From Trichomonas tenax (taxonomy: Eukaryota > Parabasalia > Trichomonadida > Trichomonadidae), in assembly GCA_023091735.1 (NCBI GenBank), contig JALKBU010001296.1, forward strand, positions 1 to 12,997: 12,997 nucleotides of DNA. The letters are read 5' to 3'. Positions 1 to 7,676 of this stretch are shown piece after piece. Numbering within the stretch: the first letter of the stretch is position 1; every line of letters begins with the position of its first letter. Under the pieces are notes generated by a model. The model did no database searches. It was not told the DNA's origin and saw only the letters and a program-made list of their open reading frames with translations. The translations under genes were made by a program, and so were the position numbers.

Positions 1-9
1 ATATAAAAC

Positions 10-324
10 ATGACAGACTTCGAAACTTTGAAAGCGACATTAAAGGAAGAAATATTAAAGGAGCTTAGCTTCAAGACCGAAGGTCACGAACTCAAAGCAA
101 CAACGAAAACAAGAAAGACGAAAAAGAATGAAAAAGATGATGAAGGAGTAACGGAGAAAAAAACCGTTAAGCCTAAACGTAAGTGTACAGAAAAACAATT
201 AGCAGCACTTGCTGCAGGTCGTCAGAAAAATCCGAGATGGATCGCAAAAAGAATGAAGGAAGAAGAAGACAAAAAGAAAGAAGAGGAAAAGAAGAAAGAA
301 GAGGAAGAAAAGAAATCAGAATAA
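10..324 (+). CDS. Small Lys/Glu-rich protein of unknown function (104 aa)
   Basis: The ORF opens at the first ATG after an in-frame TAA at 4-6, so this start is well defined and the gene is complete. Residues 1-25 should form an amphipathic helix (FETLKATLKEEILKEL). Residues 30-58 are a basic, disordered linker rich in K and T. Residues 56-80 hold the most distinctive segment, with TEKQLAALAAGRQKNPRW. Residues 82-104 are an almost pure K/E charged helix. No catalytic motif, signal peptide or membrane segment is visible. Basic TEKQLAALAAGR-type segments occur in small proteins of large DNA viruses and Maverick/Polinton elements, but that resemblance is from memory and the segment is short. The stop codon TAA followed by A forms a TAAA polyadenylation motif overlapping the stop, as is common in Trichomonas. 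The promoter lies outside the window. The gene converges with the minus-strand ORF ending at 715. Confidence 0.65.
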   Translation: MTDFETLKATLKEEILKELSFKTEGHELKATTKTRKTKKNEKDDEGVTEKKTVKPKRKCTEKQLAALAAGRQKNPRWIAKRMKEEEDKKKEEEKKKEEEEKKSE

Positions 325-548
325 ATTTCTCTCATAATCACTAAAATTATTTTTTCAAATTTCTTACTTCATAAATCCTTTCGCTTTCTTTTCTTAGTTA
401 GTTAGTTAGTTTGTCATAAATTATTTTTTCTAATTTCTAAATAAATTTCTCTCATAACCACTAAAATTATTTTTCAAAATTTCTTACTCCCCAATTTCTT
501 TTCGCTTTCTTTTCTTAGTTAGTTAGTTAGTTTGTCATAAATTATTTT
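321..548. repeat. Imperfect tandem duplication, ~120-bp unit, two copies
   Basis: Copy 1 runs from about 321 to 440 and copy 2 from about 441 to 548. Both begin ATAAATTTCTCTCATAA and share CACTAAAATTATTTTT, a TTCGCTTTCTTTTCTTAG block, four perfect TTAG units (394-409 and 515-530) and TTTGTCATAAATTATTTT. The copies differ by a handful of substitutions and 1-bp indels, mainly in the middle. Copy 1 starts inside the stop codon of the upstream gene (TAA 322-324), so the duplication covers its 3' UTR and repeats the TAAA motif at 442-445. No coding potential is visible. Confidence 0.9.
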
Positions 549-682
549 CAAAACTGAATACATTTTATAAAGTCATAATATTTAAAATAAAATTAACGTT
601 AGTTTTGTAAGTAATTCAAAAATTTATTTTCTATATGGGGGGACCTAACTTGTAAAACTAATTCTGTAAATATATTTAAATA
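549..682. other. AT-rich spacer between convergent genes
   Basis: This stretch separates the tandem duplication from the hairpin. It holds the 8-bp perfect palindrome TAACGTTA (594-601) and an isolated GGGGGGACC block (about 637-645). On the minus strand, TAAA at 675-678 lies about 37 nt past the stop codon of the 190-aa ORF and could serve as its polyadenylation signal. No ORF or recognisable RNA gene is seen. Confidence 0.5.
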
Positions 683-727
683 GATGTTCGCAGAAGCCAC
701 GGCGCAGTCGTGGATTATGCGAACATC
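683..727. other. Two-part stem-loop at the 3' end of the minus-strand ORF
   Basis: The outer arms GATGTTCGCA (683-692) and TGCGAACATC (718-727) are perfect 10-bp complements. Inside them, CCACG (697-701) pairs with CGTGG (709-713), leaving a 7-nt loop and a small asymmetric internal loop. The stem is markedly more GC-rich than the surrounding DNA. Read on the minus strand, the first outer arm encodes the last codons of the 190-aa ORF (Met-Phe-Ala), followed directly by the TAA stop, so the hairpin would lie across the end of the coding region. It could act as an mRNA 3'-end or transcription-termination structure between convergent genes. That role is inferred; only the symmetry is seen. Confidence 0.8.
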
Positions 728-1287
728 ATATTACTAACTTTGATTACTGCCTTAAATTCGTCTTTATTCATCCATGAGATGAACGGAGGACTAATTTCGG
801 GGTTTTGAGAGAAAATTTCATCAGTATCTTCTTCTGGCGCCTGGCGCTCCAATAGTAGCGTAATATTTAGAGTGACCACTTGAGAGTTTTCATCGCGATT
901 ATCTAAAACAATGATAAATTGGACAAATTCGCTATATTCATGACTGTCATCCTCCATGGAGTTGATGGTGATCTTTCCGTCTGGCGGCTGATATAAGTAC
1001 TTGTCCTTTGAAAATTTTGAAGTGGTTTTAACCTTAAAGTAATGAATGTTCTTTGAAAGATATAAGAATAAAGAATCTGCTGGGTTTGGCTGACAACCAC
1101 CTGCATCAGGTGGCTCTGGAGGGTCAGCGTCCACAGATAATCGTGAAAAATCCGGGTGTTCCGGGGAAATATCATATGCGGCTTCTAATAATGCGAAATA
1201 TTTTTCGCTAAAAATTGAACTGGCGTCTTGCCTAGGGTCTACGGACCTTACTGCTCGACTGTATGGGAACGGAAATGGAAAAAACAT
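715..1287 (-). CDS. Unrecognised 190-aa protein adjacent to tRNA-Asn
   Basis: The frame stays open upstream into the tRNA gene, but the first ATG is at 1287-1285, giving 190 aa. Residues 1-10 are a proline/aromatic run (MFFPFPFPYS). Residues 11-52 are mixed, with a probable helix around SEKYFALLEAA. Residues 53-70 are a proline-rich linker (DPPEPPDAGGCQPNP). Residues 71-190 alternate hydrophobic and polar residues and probably form a beta-rich domain, including FVQFIIVLDN and VVTLNITLLLERQ. There is no convincing signal peptide, transmembrane helix or catalytic motif, and I do not recognise the family. The gene begins 11 nt past the tRNA 3' end, which leaves no room for a separate promoter, and no TCA-type initiator is seen between the tRNA B box and the ATG. 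It could be an intact gene, an ORF from an inserted element or a fragment of a longer gene. The long open frame and balanced composition favour real coding sequence. Confidence 0.55.
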   Translation of the reverse strand: MFFPFPFPYSRAVRSVDPRQDASSIFSEKYFALLEAAYDISPEHPDFSRLSVDADPPEPPDAGGCQPNPADSLFLYLSKNIHYFKVKTTSKFSKDKYLYQPPDGKITINSMEDDSHEYSEFVQFIIVLDNRDENSQVVTLNITLLLERQAPEEDTDEIFSQNPEISPPFISWMNKDEFKAVIKVSNMMFA

Positions 1288-1291
1288 TTTC

Positions 1292-1297
1292 AAAAAA
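1292..1297 (-). terminator. Pol III terminator of tRNA-Asn
   Basis: On the minus strand, T6 follows the discriminator base of the tRNA after a single A. This is the standard RNA polymerase III stop signal. It also lies inside the 11-nt gap before the ATG of the downstream ORF. Confidence 0.85.
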
Positions 1298-1298
1298 T

Positions 1299-1372
1299 CT
1301 CCTCCCGTGTGGATCGAACACACGACTTCCAGATTAACAGTCTGACACTCTAACCAACTGAGTTAGGGAGGA
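1299..1372 (-). tRNA. tRNA-Asn (anticodon GUU)
   Basis: The 74-nt minus-strand sequence folds fully as a cloverleaf. The acceptor stem is TCCTCCC with GGGAGGA; the D arm is ACTC-AGTTGGTTA-GAGT. The anticodon stem TCAGA/TCTGG (one G-U pair) carries loop CTGTTAA, so the anticodon is GTT (Asn). The variable loop is 5 nt, and the T arm is GTGTG-TTCGATC-CACAC. The discriminator base is G, as usual for tRNA-Asn. The internal A box (TAACTCAGTTGG, 1354-1365) and B box (GTTCGATCC, 1311-1319) are both present. There is no intron and no encoded CCA. All stems pair, so the gene is probably functional. Confidence 0.97.
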
Positions 1373-1720
1373 TTACATTTGTCTTTTTGAACTAGACTTT
1401 CAGATAATGTTAATATTAAAACAAAATTACTTATTGAATTTGAAGAGGAAAATAATCACTATATTATATACAAAATATATTTGTCCAAAATTTTCCCTGA
1501 AAATCTCCTTTTTATACCTCTAAAAGCTAATTTAAATAAAAATAACTTTAATCCTAATCAACATTTCAACTATAGAATTTAGTTATACCAAAAACTATTT
1601 TTATCACTTAATATCTTGAAGAACAAAAAGCGATATCAAACTGACATCATGTTATAATTGATTTATGCAATATATAGATTCTAAATATAGCAAATAAAAG
1701 ATTTTTTTTAGGTTTTTTTT
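1373..1720. other. AT-rich intergenic region between divergent tRNA and CARMIL-like genes
   Basis: The stretch is very AT-rich, with runs of A and T (two T8 tracts at about 1702-1720) and no ORF of note. It is upstream of both the minus-strand tRNA gene and the plus-strand large gene, so it should hold promoter-proximal sequence for the latter. I see no further gene or structured RNA. Confidence 0.5.
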
Positions 1721-1725
1721 TCACA
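1721..1725 (+). promoter_or_regulatory. Candidate initiator (Inr) of the CARMIL-like gene
   Basis: TCACA fits the Trichomonas initiator consensus TCA(+1)Y(T/A). It follows a T-rich tract and would place transcription start at A1723, 35 nt before the ATG at 1758. This is at the long end for trichomonad 5' leaders, and the motif is short, so support is moderate. Confidence 0.45.
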
Positions 1726-1757
1726 AACGTTCTGAGTTAATTTTCTAAAATCTCGAC

Positions 1758-4700
1758 ATGGATGACTATAAACGGGTCTTAGTCAATCCAGACAAAATAC
1801 GGAAACTGATCCCAGAGTTCGATAAGATCATTCTCGCCGCGGCACAGTGCACCACGCTCTCTTCTAAAGGGAAAGACAAATCCTGCATCCTCGCAGCGAC
1901 GAGAAGAGGCCTCTACTTTTTTCGAACAGGCATATTGGGAATAGGCATCAACCTTAAGCAACTCATTTTTATTTTACACGTTGAACAAATTGAATATATC
2001 GATAAAGAAACTTTAGAATTCACGTTTCACAAGAAAAAACCAATACAGTTCAAAGGAGCGGACTTAATTGTTGTTGTTGAAGGTCTTATTGAGTCTGCAG
2101 CTCTCTTCTGTTCAGGAAGTTCTGCTCCACACGAAATCGCTTTGCTAGAGTTTCCAAAAAAGCCGAAAGTCCCTCATGTGGAGCGTCGCAAACATCTTAC
2201 GATGTCAAGATATAGAAATATTTGCACCGCTTTCGAACAACAAAAAGAAACTTCACATTTATGCGCTTTTGAGATATATGAGAACTCAAATAGGACGACA
2301 TTCTTCATAGACAACTCCGCTATACAGCCTACAGGCACTGAACAGCTTTCATACACAATTGCACACGAAGGAAGCATAAATACAATTTGCTGTCAAAATT
2401 TCGCACCACAAAACGTCGCTTTAATGCTTAAGCAGATAATGAAGATATCACGTTCAATCAGAACAATTCAATTGCTCGATTATGAAGATATTTTTTTCGA
2501 AGTTGGTCGTTTTGGCAAAATTAAGACAGCAATTGTTAACTCACTGTCTATAGTTCGCTGTTTTACAAATCCTGTACGCTTAATCCAGTTTTTGATGGAA
2601 TTCAGATTTTATCGCAACAATTTCCAGCGATTGGAGATCGACGGATGCAGACTCAACTTAAAATGCGCAAAGGAACTCGCAAAAATCATTTCTTCGTATC
2701 ACTGTTTTAGAGCTCTCGAAGTATTAATTATACGTCACATAGAAACAGATCCTAAAGAGAAAAACGCGGTATACATGGCCTTGTTCAATGCTGCATCGAA
2801 TCTTCAGTTCCTTTCGCAGTATTCCATCGAATTATGGAATCCTAAGATCCTCATAACACAAGAAGTCGCAACACTTCCGTTTAAGTATCTCACGCATCTC
2901 TCTCTTTCTAATTGCGTGATGACTGATATTCCGGACCCTGTTTTCTGTCCAACGATTAAGCGCTTCGAGTTCTCTGGCTCATCATTCAGCTACAAAACAC
3001 TTCAACTCACTATGAATAAATTAAATCAGCATCCAATCAATTTTGTTTTGGATATCTCAGATACAGACATTACTCTCAAAGATTGGATGACGTTCTTCGA
3101 GAAAAACCAGACACCGTTCACCTCGAAGATGCACGAATTGAATTGGGCCGGAAATCCAATAGTTCCGCAAATTATTCCAGGAATTATTCAAGTTTTCGTC
3201 AAATCGCCAAATCTCAAATATCTCGACATTTCTCGCTGTTTTACTACGAAAGCACAAAAAGTTATCGATGAATTCTTCTTGGGAATCCTCGGAGTTCCTC
3301 TCTGGGGCCTCGCAATCAACGCAGACGAGAAAACACAGTTAGGTTCAGATATTTTACTGAAGATCGAAAGAATTCCATCAATTGTCTCTTTGTCAGTTTG
3401 CGGACAACCATTGAAGTCGCAGGAACTTAGAGAAATCAAACTTCCACTTCTTGGTGAATTCAATTGCGATAAATCAGCAATAGAAGACAGGCAAACACTT
3501 TACGATCTTTACAATACAACATTCCTCAAAAGAGATTCGATATTCGCAATAATGCCTCCTGTTTGGGACTTCTTCCGCCTCCAGGACGAAGACGTAACTA
3601 AGCTCATGGAGTTCAGAAATAACTTAGCAAAGAGAATGGTTCCTAGTGACAGTTATGTTCGCGCTGACTATTATCACGAATTTGGTGGTGACATGAAGAA
3701 CTTCAAAACTTATTTGTCCAATTTCCCAATCGCTCGTCGTCCTCTGCCAACGCGTGACCCATACGAGTGCCTCGATTTCCAGCCATCGACTGGATACGAA
3801 TCAAGTCTCCACCAGCAGAAAGTTGAGCCAACAAGCAACACATTCGCTGACGAACAATGCAAACATTACACAGAAGTCGACATTCCTCCGACAATACCAA
3901 GCGAAACGCCATTCGAGACACCGGATTGGCTGCAGTTCATCATCCAGGAACACAAAATCAGGAAGAAGCCAAACTTCGTTCCAATCCCTGCTCCTCCAAT
4001 AGAGAACCCAGAGGAAGAGGAAAAGGCCGAAGAAAAGAAGGAAGAAGTTCCTCCAGAACCAAAGGAAGAAGAGCAGCCACATAATGTCACAGAGCCAGAA
4101 CAGATGCAGAAAGTCATCGCATCAGAACCAACACAGAAAGTTATTGCATCAGAGCCAACACAAAAAGTCGTCATTACTGCTCCACAGAACGATGAGAAGC
4201 CCGAAGTCAAAGTGGTTATTGATGTTGGCGTTAAGAGCAATGATGTAATGAGTTCGAAGCCTTTGGATCCAACAAACGCTCTCACTGTCTCCCAGAAGAG
4301 CTCATACGCTGACAACTCGAGCAGAGGCGGAATCGACGTCAGTGATGAAACATCGTCATCAACTTCGATCAAGGAAAAGAAGGAAGTTCAGCCGCAGAAG
4401 ATCGATGCGTTGATGAACGATGCATCGAGTGCTGTTTCAATGGCTGTAAAGACAAATGCTTCTCCACTTGCCACCCCGGTTGTTGTCGTCGATACACCGC
4501 AGCCATCAGACAAAACATCGGCATCTGGAAGGAAGGAGATCATCGTTCTCGATGGCTCTTCGCAAACAAGTTCGAAGCCTCCGACTGTCATTCTTCCTCT
4601 ACCAGAGCAAAACGAGGAAGAAGACGAGGAAGAGGAGGAGGAAGAAGACAACGAAGAAGACGAGAATTCTTCAGAGAGAGAACTCAGAGAAGAAATCAGG

Positions 4701-7676
4701 CAATCAAAGAAAGCTTCTCGAAAATTGCTCAAAACGCCACCAAGGAGTCCATATTATATGTGTCAACCAGAGCCAGAGCCTCTTTCACCAAAGGAGTTCG
4801 ACAGCGATGACGAAGCAGAACTCGCTGCTTCTGTTGCTGCTGCTGAAATGGAGAGAGATGATGACCTTGAGAACGATACGCCAATCATTTCAAGTCTCAT
4901 CGTTCGCCCTGTTCCATCGCAAGCACAGCGCCAATACGGTTTCGGCAGCGTTGACGGAAGATCTGTTGCAAGCATCGAAGATCAAAACAAGATCACTCAG
5001 GATCTAAACTTGAGGCTTCCATCGATTGGCGGTATTTATGGAAGGATCTTGAAGACGCAGCAACACGTCACTCTCACAACGATCGATGACACAGACTCTG
5101 ATGACTCAAAGATAGAGAGAACAATAGAAAAATACACAGAGCCAGTCAAGAAACGCAAAGTTGAGGATGAAAGCGATACAGAGAAAACAATCGGGGCTGT
5201 AGATCAATCTCTTCCTCTCCCGAGATCAAGAATCGAAAGATCGACGCCAGTCAAGATATTCCCATTCCAGAGTGCGAAGGATAAGAAAGTTAAGCGAATT
5301 ACTCCTTCTGGAATGATCCACATTCCTGAGGATCTTCTCACAGAATCAAGTGAAGGAGAACTGATTCCAATCTTCAGAGAGAAGCCAAAGGACAGTCCAA
5401 AGAAGCCAGGAAGGACTCTCAGACAGAGGAAATCAAGCACATCAGAAAGGAGCGACAAATCAGATAAAGAAGACAAAAGCATCAAAATCGAAGAACCTCC
5501 GAAACTAGAAAACAAACCAGAAGATGAAAAACAAACTAAAGGTGAAAACAAGAGCATCAAATTCGAGATGAAATCTCCAGATATATTAAAAGGAATCGAA
5601 AAAATCACCGACATTAAAGGAAAGCACACGAAATCACGCGAAGAATCAGACGAATCATCAACAACAGACACTTACGAATACAAAACAGACGATCGCGACA
5701 AACAGAAGAGAAAGAAGAGAACAGAAGACACTTACGAAAGCCGCAAACACGGAAAATCAAAGAGAAGAGATGACGATTACGATAGGAACAGAAGCAGAAG
5801 AAGATCGAGAAGGGATAATGATTATTACGATGAAGATACTTACGAAGACCGCAGAGGACGTCGTGATCGCAATAGACGCTGTAGACCATCTGATGATTAC
5901 TATTACGATGATTATTATTATGATGATGATTATGATGACTATTCAGACGATTACAGGCCAAGACGCCGTCCATCGCCAAAGAGAGACAGCAGAAGGAATC
6001 GCAGACCACATTGTCATTATCGTTATTCCGATGATTACTATTACGACGATGATTATTACACAGAAGAAAGAAGAACGCCAAAGAAGAAGACGAAATCACG
6101 GAAGATCGATTTCACGCCATCAATGGATTCATCCGCAAAATATTCGATCAAATATGATTCATCGCAGCACTCTCTGGAGAGCATCATGAACTACAGCAGA
6201 GTCAGCAAGGGAATTCCAAAGCCTTCGGAGACATATGACGAAGAAGAGACAACGACAACTAACACATCACAGCCTGAGAACGATAGAGAAATGATTATCA
6301 TCAACGCAAGTTCTGATGCTGAATTCATCACTGTGTCGAATGTTGAATCGGGAGAAGAAGTTTTCCAGTTCGTTTCAGTTTCGACTGACTCAGAAGAGCC
6401 AAAATGGATTAAGGCGCCAACTCTCGACTCTGAGATCAAAGAAAAGCCAACAACAACAGAAGACAACACAACGAATGATGAATCGGATATACTAACGACA
6501 ACAGTCGCAACAACAGAAGAAAAGAAGTCAGGAAGCGAGAGCTACGAAAAAGAGGATCTTGAAGAGGAGGAAGAAATCGAAGAAGAAGAGAAATCAGAAA
6601 CAGAAAACACAAAGTCTAATTCTGAATCAAGTAAATCTAAATCAGAAAGCGATGAAGAATCAACAAAAACAGAGGAAACAACTCAAGAAGCAACGAAGAC
6701 TGAAGAGACAACAAAAGAAACAACGAATGCAACAGGAACACAATATGAAGAAGAAGATGATGAAGAGGAAGAAAAAACAGAACAAACAGAAACAACTAAA
6801 GATGAATCAAAGACTAAATCAGAAAGCGATAAAGAAGAAACAAATGATTCTAAATCCAAATCAGAGAGTGATAAAAAAGATGAAGATTCCAAATCAAAGT
6901 CTGAAAGTGATAAAGATGAAACAAATACAGAATCGAAGGTTCCTGAAGAATACAACGGAGTTTCTAACACGAATGAACCTCAGTCTTACAACGAAGAAGA
7001 GGAGGATGAAGATGATGAAGAGGAAATCGAAGAAGAAGAAAAACATTCATCATCTTCTTCATCAGAGAAACACGAAAAATCTTCATCAGAGAAACACGAA
7101 GAAGAGAAACATGAAGATGAGAAGGTCGAAGAAAAACCAGAAGAAAAGAATGAAATGTCAGAGAATGATGAAAACTCGAAATCAGTTCCTCAGCACACAG
7201 AGAGTTCTTCGAGTCAAGCAGTCGAAGAAAATCCAATTAAAGGTGATGACATTCCTCAATTGGTTTCTCTCGATGAAAGATCGAGGCACACAGTATCACA
7301 CACGACCTCAGCGACTTCGTCATCAATCTCTGGCGTTGAGCAACAAGTCACGAAGAAAGTCAAACCTCCTCCACTCGAGAAATCGAGATCCGATGCTTCA
7401 TCGCTCAGCGAAGCATTCTTTGTCGATCATTCGAAAAAATCCTCTGTTTTGTCAACTGTCGACTTCCCAACATCGAAATATTCAGAGGTAGACAATCCAT
7501 TGTTCACAGTTTCGAGACCAACAGAACCAATATCACAGCCTAAACTCGCATCTCCAACAGCAGTTAAATACGACCCACAGTTCAAGCCAGCGCACATCCG
7601 CGGATTCGATATTGATGTGCCACTGCTCGGAGAACCGAAGAAAGAAAAGAAGAAGAAAACATCAAAGAAACAGTAA
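1758..7676 (+). CDS. CARMIL-like protein: PH-like domain, leucine-rich repeats, long disordered tail (1972 aa)
   Basis: This is a single uninterrupted frame from the first ATG. Residues 1-125 look like a PH-like fold (short beta strands such as CILAATRRGLYFF and EQIEYIDKETLEFTF, ending in a helix). Residues about 126-225 are a second mixed domain. Residues about 225-600 carry irregular leucine-rich repeats (FQRLEIDGCRLN, LTHLSLSNCVMTDIP, LKYLDISRC). This order, PH then LRR then a long flexible tail, matches CARMIL proteins, which bind membrane and regulate actin capping protein at the cell cortex. The tail from about 650 is disordered: a 9-residue repeat at 779-805, an acidic run near 953-967, an Asp/Tyr- and Arg-rich block at about 1335-1445, four KSKSESD-type repeats at about 1620-1720, and a lysine-rich C-terminus (KKEKKKKTSKKQ). 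I could not find a clear capping-protein-interaction motif, so actin uncapping is inferred from architecture only. A scaffold LRR protein without that activity is the alternative. Confidence 0.85.
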   Translation: MDDYKRVLVNPDKIRKLIPEFDKIILAAAQCTTLSSKGKDKSCILAATRRGLYFFRTGILGIGINLKQLIFILHVEQIEYIDKETLEFTFHKKKPIQFKGADLIVVVEGLIESAALFCSGSSAPHEIALLEFPKKPKVPHVERRKHLTMSRYRNICTAFEQQKETSHLCAFEIYENSNRTTFFIDNSAIQPTGTEQLSYTIAHEGSINTICCQNFAPQNVALMLKQIMKISRSIRTIQLLDYEDIFFEVGRFGKIKTAIVNSLSIVRCFTNPVRLIQFLMEFRFYRNNFQRLEIDGCRLNLKCAKELAKIISSYHCFRALEVLIIRHIETDPKEKNAVYMALFNAASNLQFLSQYSIELWNPKILITQEVATLPFKYLTHLSLSNCVMTDIPDPVFCPTIKRFEFSGSSFSYKTLQLTMNKLNQHPINFVLDISDTDITLKDWMTFFEKNQTPFTSKMHELNWAGNPIVPQIIPGIIQVFVKSPNLKYLDISRCFTTKAQKVIDEFFLGILGVPLWGLAINADEKTQLGSDILLKIERIPSIVSLSVCGQPLKSQELREIKLPLLGEFNCDKSAIEDRQTLYDLYNTTFLKRDSIFAIMPPVWDFFRLQDEDVTKLMEFRNNLAKRMVPSDSYVRADYYHEFGGDMKNFKTYLSNFPIARRPLPTRDPYECLDFQPSTGYESSLHQQKVEPTSNTFADEQCKHYTEVDIPPTIPSETPFETPDWLQFIIQEHKIRKKPNFVPIPAPPIENPEEEEKAEEKKEEVPPEPKEEEQPHNVTEPEQMQKVIASEPTQKVIASEPTQKVVITAPQNDEKPEVKVVIDVGVKSNDVMSSKPLDPTNALTVSQKSSYADNSSRGGIDVSDETSSSTSIKEKKEVQPQKIDALMNDASSAVSMAVKTNASPLATPVVVVDTPQPSDKTSASGRKEIIVLDGSSQTSSKPPTVILPLPEQNEEEDEEEEEEEDNEEDENSSERELREEIRQSKKASRKLLKTPPRSPYYMCQPEPEPLSPKEFDSDDEAELAASVAAAEMERDDDLENDTPIISSLIVRPVPSQAQRQYGFGSVDGRSVASIEDQNKITQDLNLRLPSIGGIYGRILKTQQHVTLTTIDDTDSDDSKIERTIEKYTEPVKKRKVEDESDTEKTIGAVDQSLPLPRSRIERSTPVKIFPFQSAKDKKVKRITPSGMIHIPEDLLTESSEGELIPIFREKPKDSPKKPGRTLRQRKSSTSERSDKSDKEDKSIKIEEPPKLENKPEDEKQTKGENKSIKFEMKSPDILKGIEKITDIKGKHTKSREESDESSTTDTYEYKTDDRDKQKRKKRTEDTYESRKHGKSKRRDDDYDRNRSRRRSRRDNDYYDEDTYEDRRGRRDRNRRCRPSDDYYYDDYYYDDDYDDYSDDYRPRRRPSPKRDSRRNRRPHCHYRYSDDYYYDDDYYTEERRTPKKKTKSRKIDFTPSMDSSAKYSIKYDSSQHSLESIMNYSRVSKGIPKPSETYDEEETTTTNTSQPENDREMIIINASSDAEFITVSNVESGEEVFQFVSVSTDSEEPKWIKAPTLDSEIKEKPTTTEDNTTNDESDILTTTVATTEEKKSGSESYEKEDLEEEEEIEEEEKSETENTKSNSESSKSKSESDEESTKTEETTQEATKTEETTKETTNATGTQYEEEDDEEEEKTEQTETTKDESKTKSESDKEETNDSKSKSESDKKDEDSKSKSESDKDETNTESKVPEEYNGVSNTNEPQSYNEEEEDEDDEEEIEEEEKHSSSSSSEKHEKSSSEKHEEEKHEDEKVEEKPEEKNEMSENDENSKSVPQHTESSSSQAVEENPIKGDDIPQLVSLDERSRHTVSHTTSATSSSISGVEQQVTKKVKPPPLEKSRSDASSLSEAFFVDHSKKSSVLSTVDFPTSKYSEVDNPLFTVSRPTEPISQPKLASPTAVKYDPQFKPAHIRGFDIDVPLLGEPKKEKKKKTSKKQ
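4092..4172 (+). repeat. 27-bp coding repeat (EPTQKVIAS), about three units
   Basis: Inside the large gene, residues 779-789 (EPEQMQKVIAS), 790-798 (EPTQKVIAS) and 799-805 (EPTQKVV) form a 9-residue tandem repeat; the first unit carries a 2-residue insertion. The DNA copies differ mostly at synonymous third positions (GTCATCGCA against GTTATTGCA), so the repeat is not a fresh slippage product. Confidence 0.8.
5760..6110 (+). repeat. Low-complexity Asp/Tyr and Arg-rich coding block
   Basis: Codons GAT/TAT and AGA/CGC dominate. The protein alternates arginine-rich segments (such as RSRRRSRR and RRDRNRR) with runs of aspartate and tyrosine (such as DDYYYDDYYYDDDYDDYSDDY). It spans roughly residues 1335-1450 of the CARMIL-like protein. 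Opposite-charge blocks with dense tyrosines suggest a self-associating or phosphorylated disordered region; that reading is inference. Confidence 0.75.
6600..6930 (+). repeat. Serine/lysine/glutamate coding repeats (KSKSESD type)
   Basis: Four copies of a K-S/T-K-S-E-S-D motif occur at about 6630-6654, 6808-6830, 6850-6872 and 6888-6912, separated by Glu/Thr-rich spacers (for example TKTEETT, repeated). The copies use different synonymous codons (TCAGAAAGCGAT, TCAGAGAGTGAT, TCTGAAAGTGAT). Ser followed by acidic residues resembles casein kinase 2 sites. The same composition bias creates long but spurious ORFs in the other frames here. Confidence 0.75.

Noticed and set aside
394..530. TTAG arrays as telomere-like or CRISPR-like repeats
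   Set aside because: There are only four units in each of two duplicated copies, with no spacers and no chromosome-end context.
594..601. TAACGTTA as a Myb-type recognition site
   Set aside because: It resembles the TAACGA Myb element of Trichomonas only in part, lies between convergent gene ends where no promoter is expected, and is too short to support.
1288..1323. GTG-initiated extension of the 190-aa ORF into the tRNA gene
   Set aside because: It overlaps the T arm and acceptor stem of an intact tRNA, and nuclear genes of this group use ATG.
3801..6469. Several antisense frames of 90-170 residues under the CARMIL-like gene
   Set aside because: They are Ser/Phe/Leu-rich complements of acidic and serine-rich codons, with no domain or independent start signal.
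6559..7491. 310-residue lysine/glutamine/methionine-rich frame inside the CARMIL-like gene
   Set aside because: It is a frame-shifted reading of GAA/AAA/TCA-rich repeats. Composition is extreme and it lies wholly inside the well-supported larger gene.
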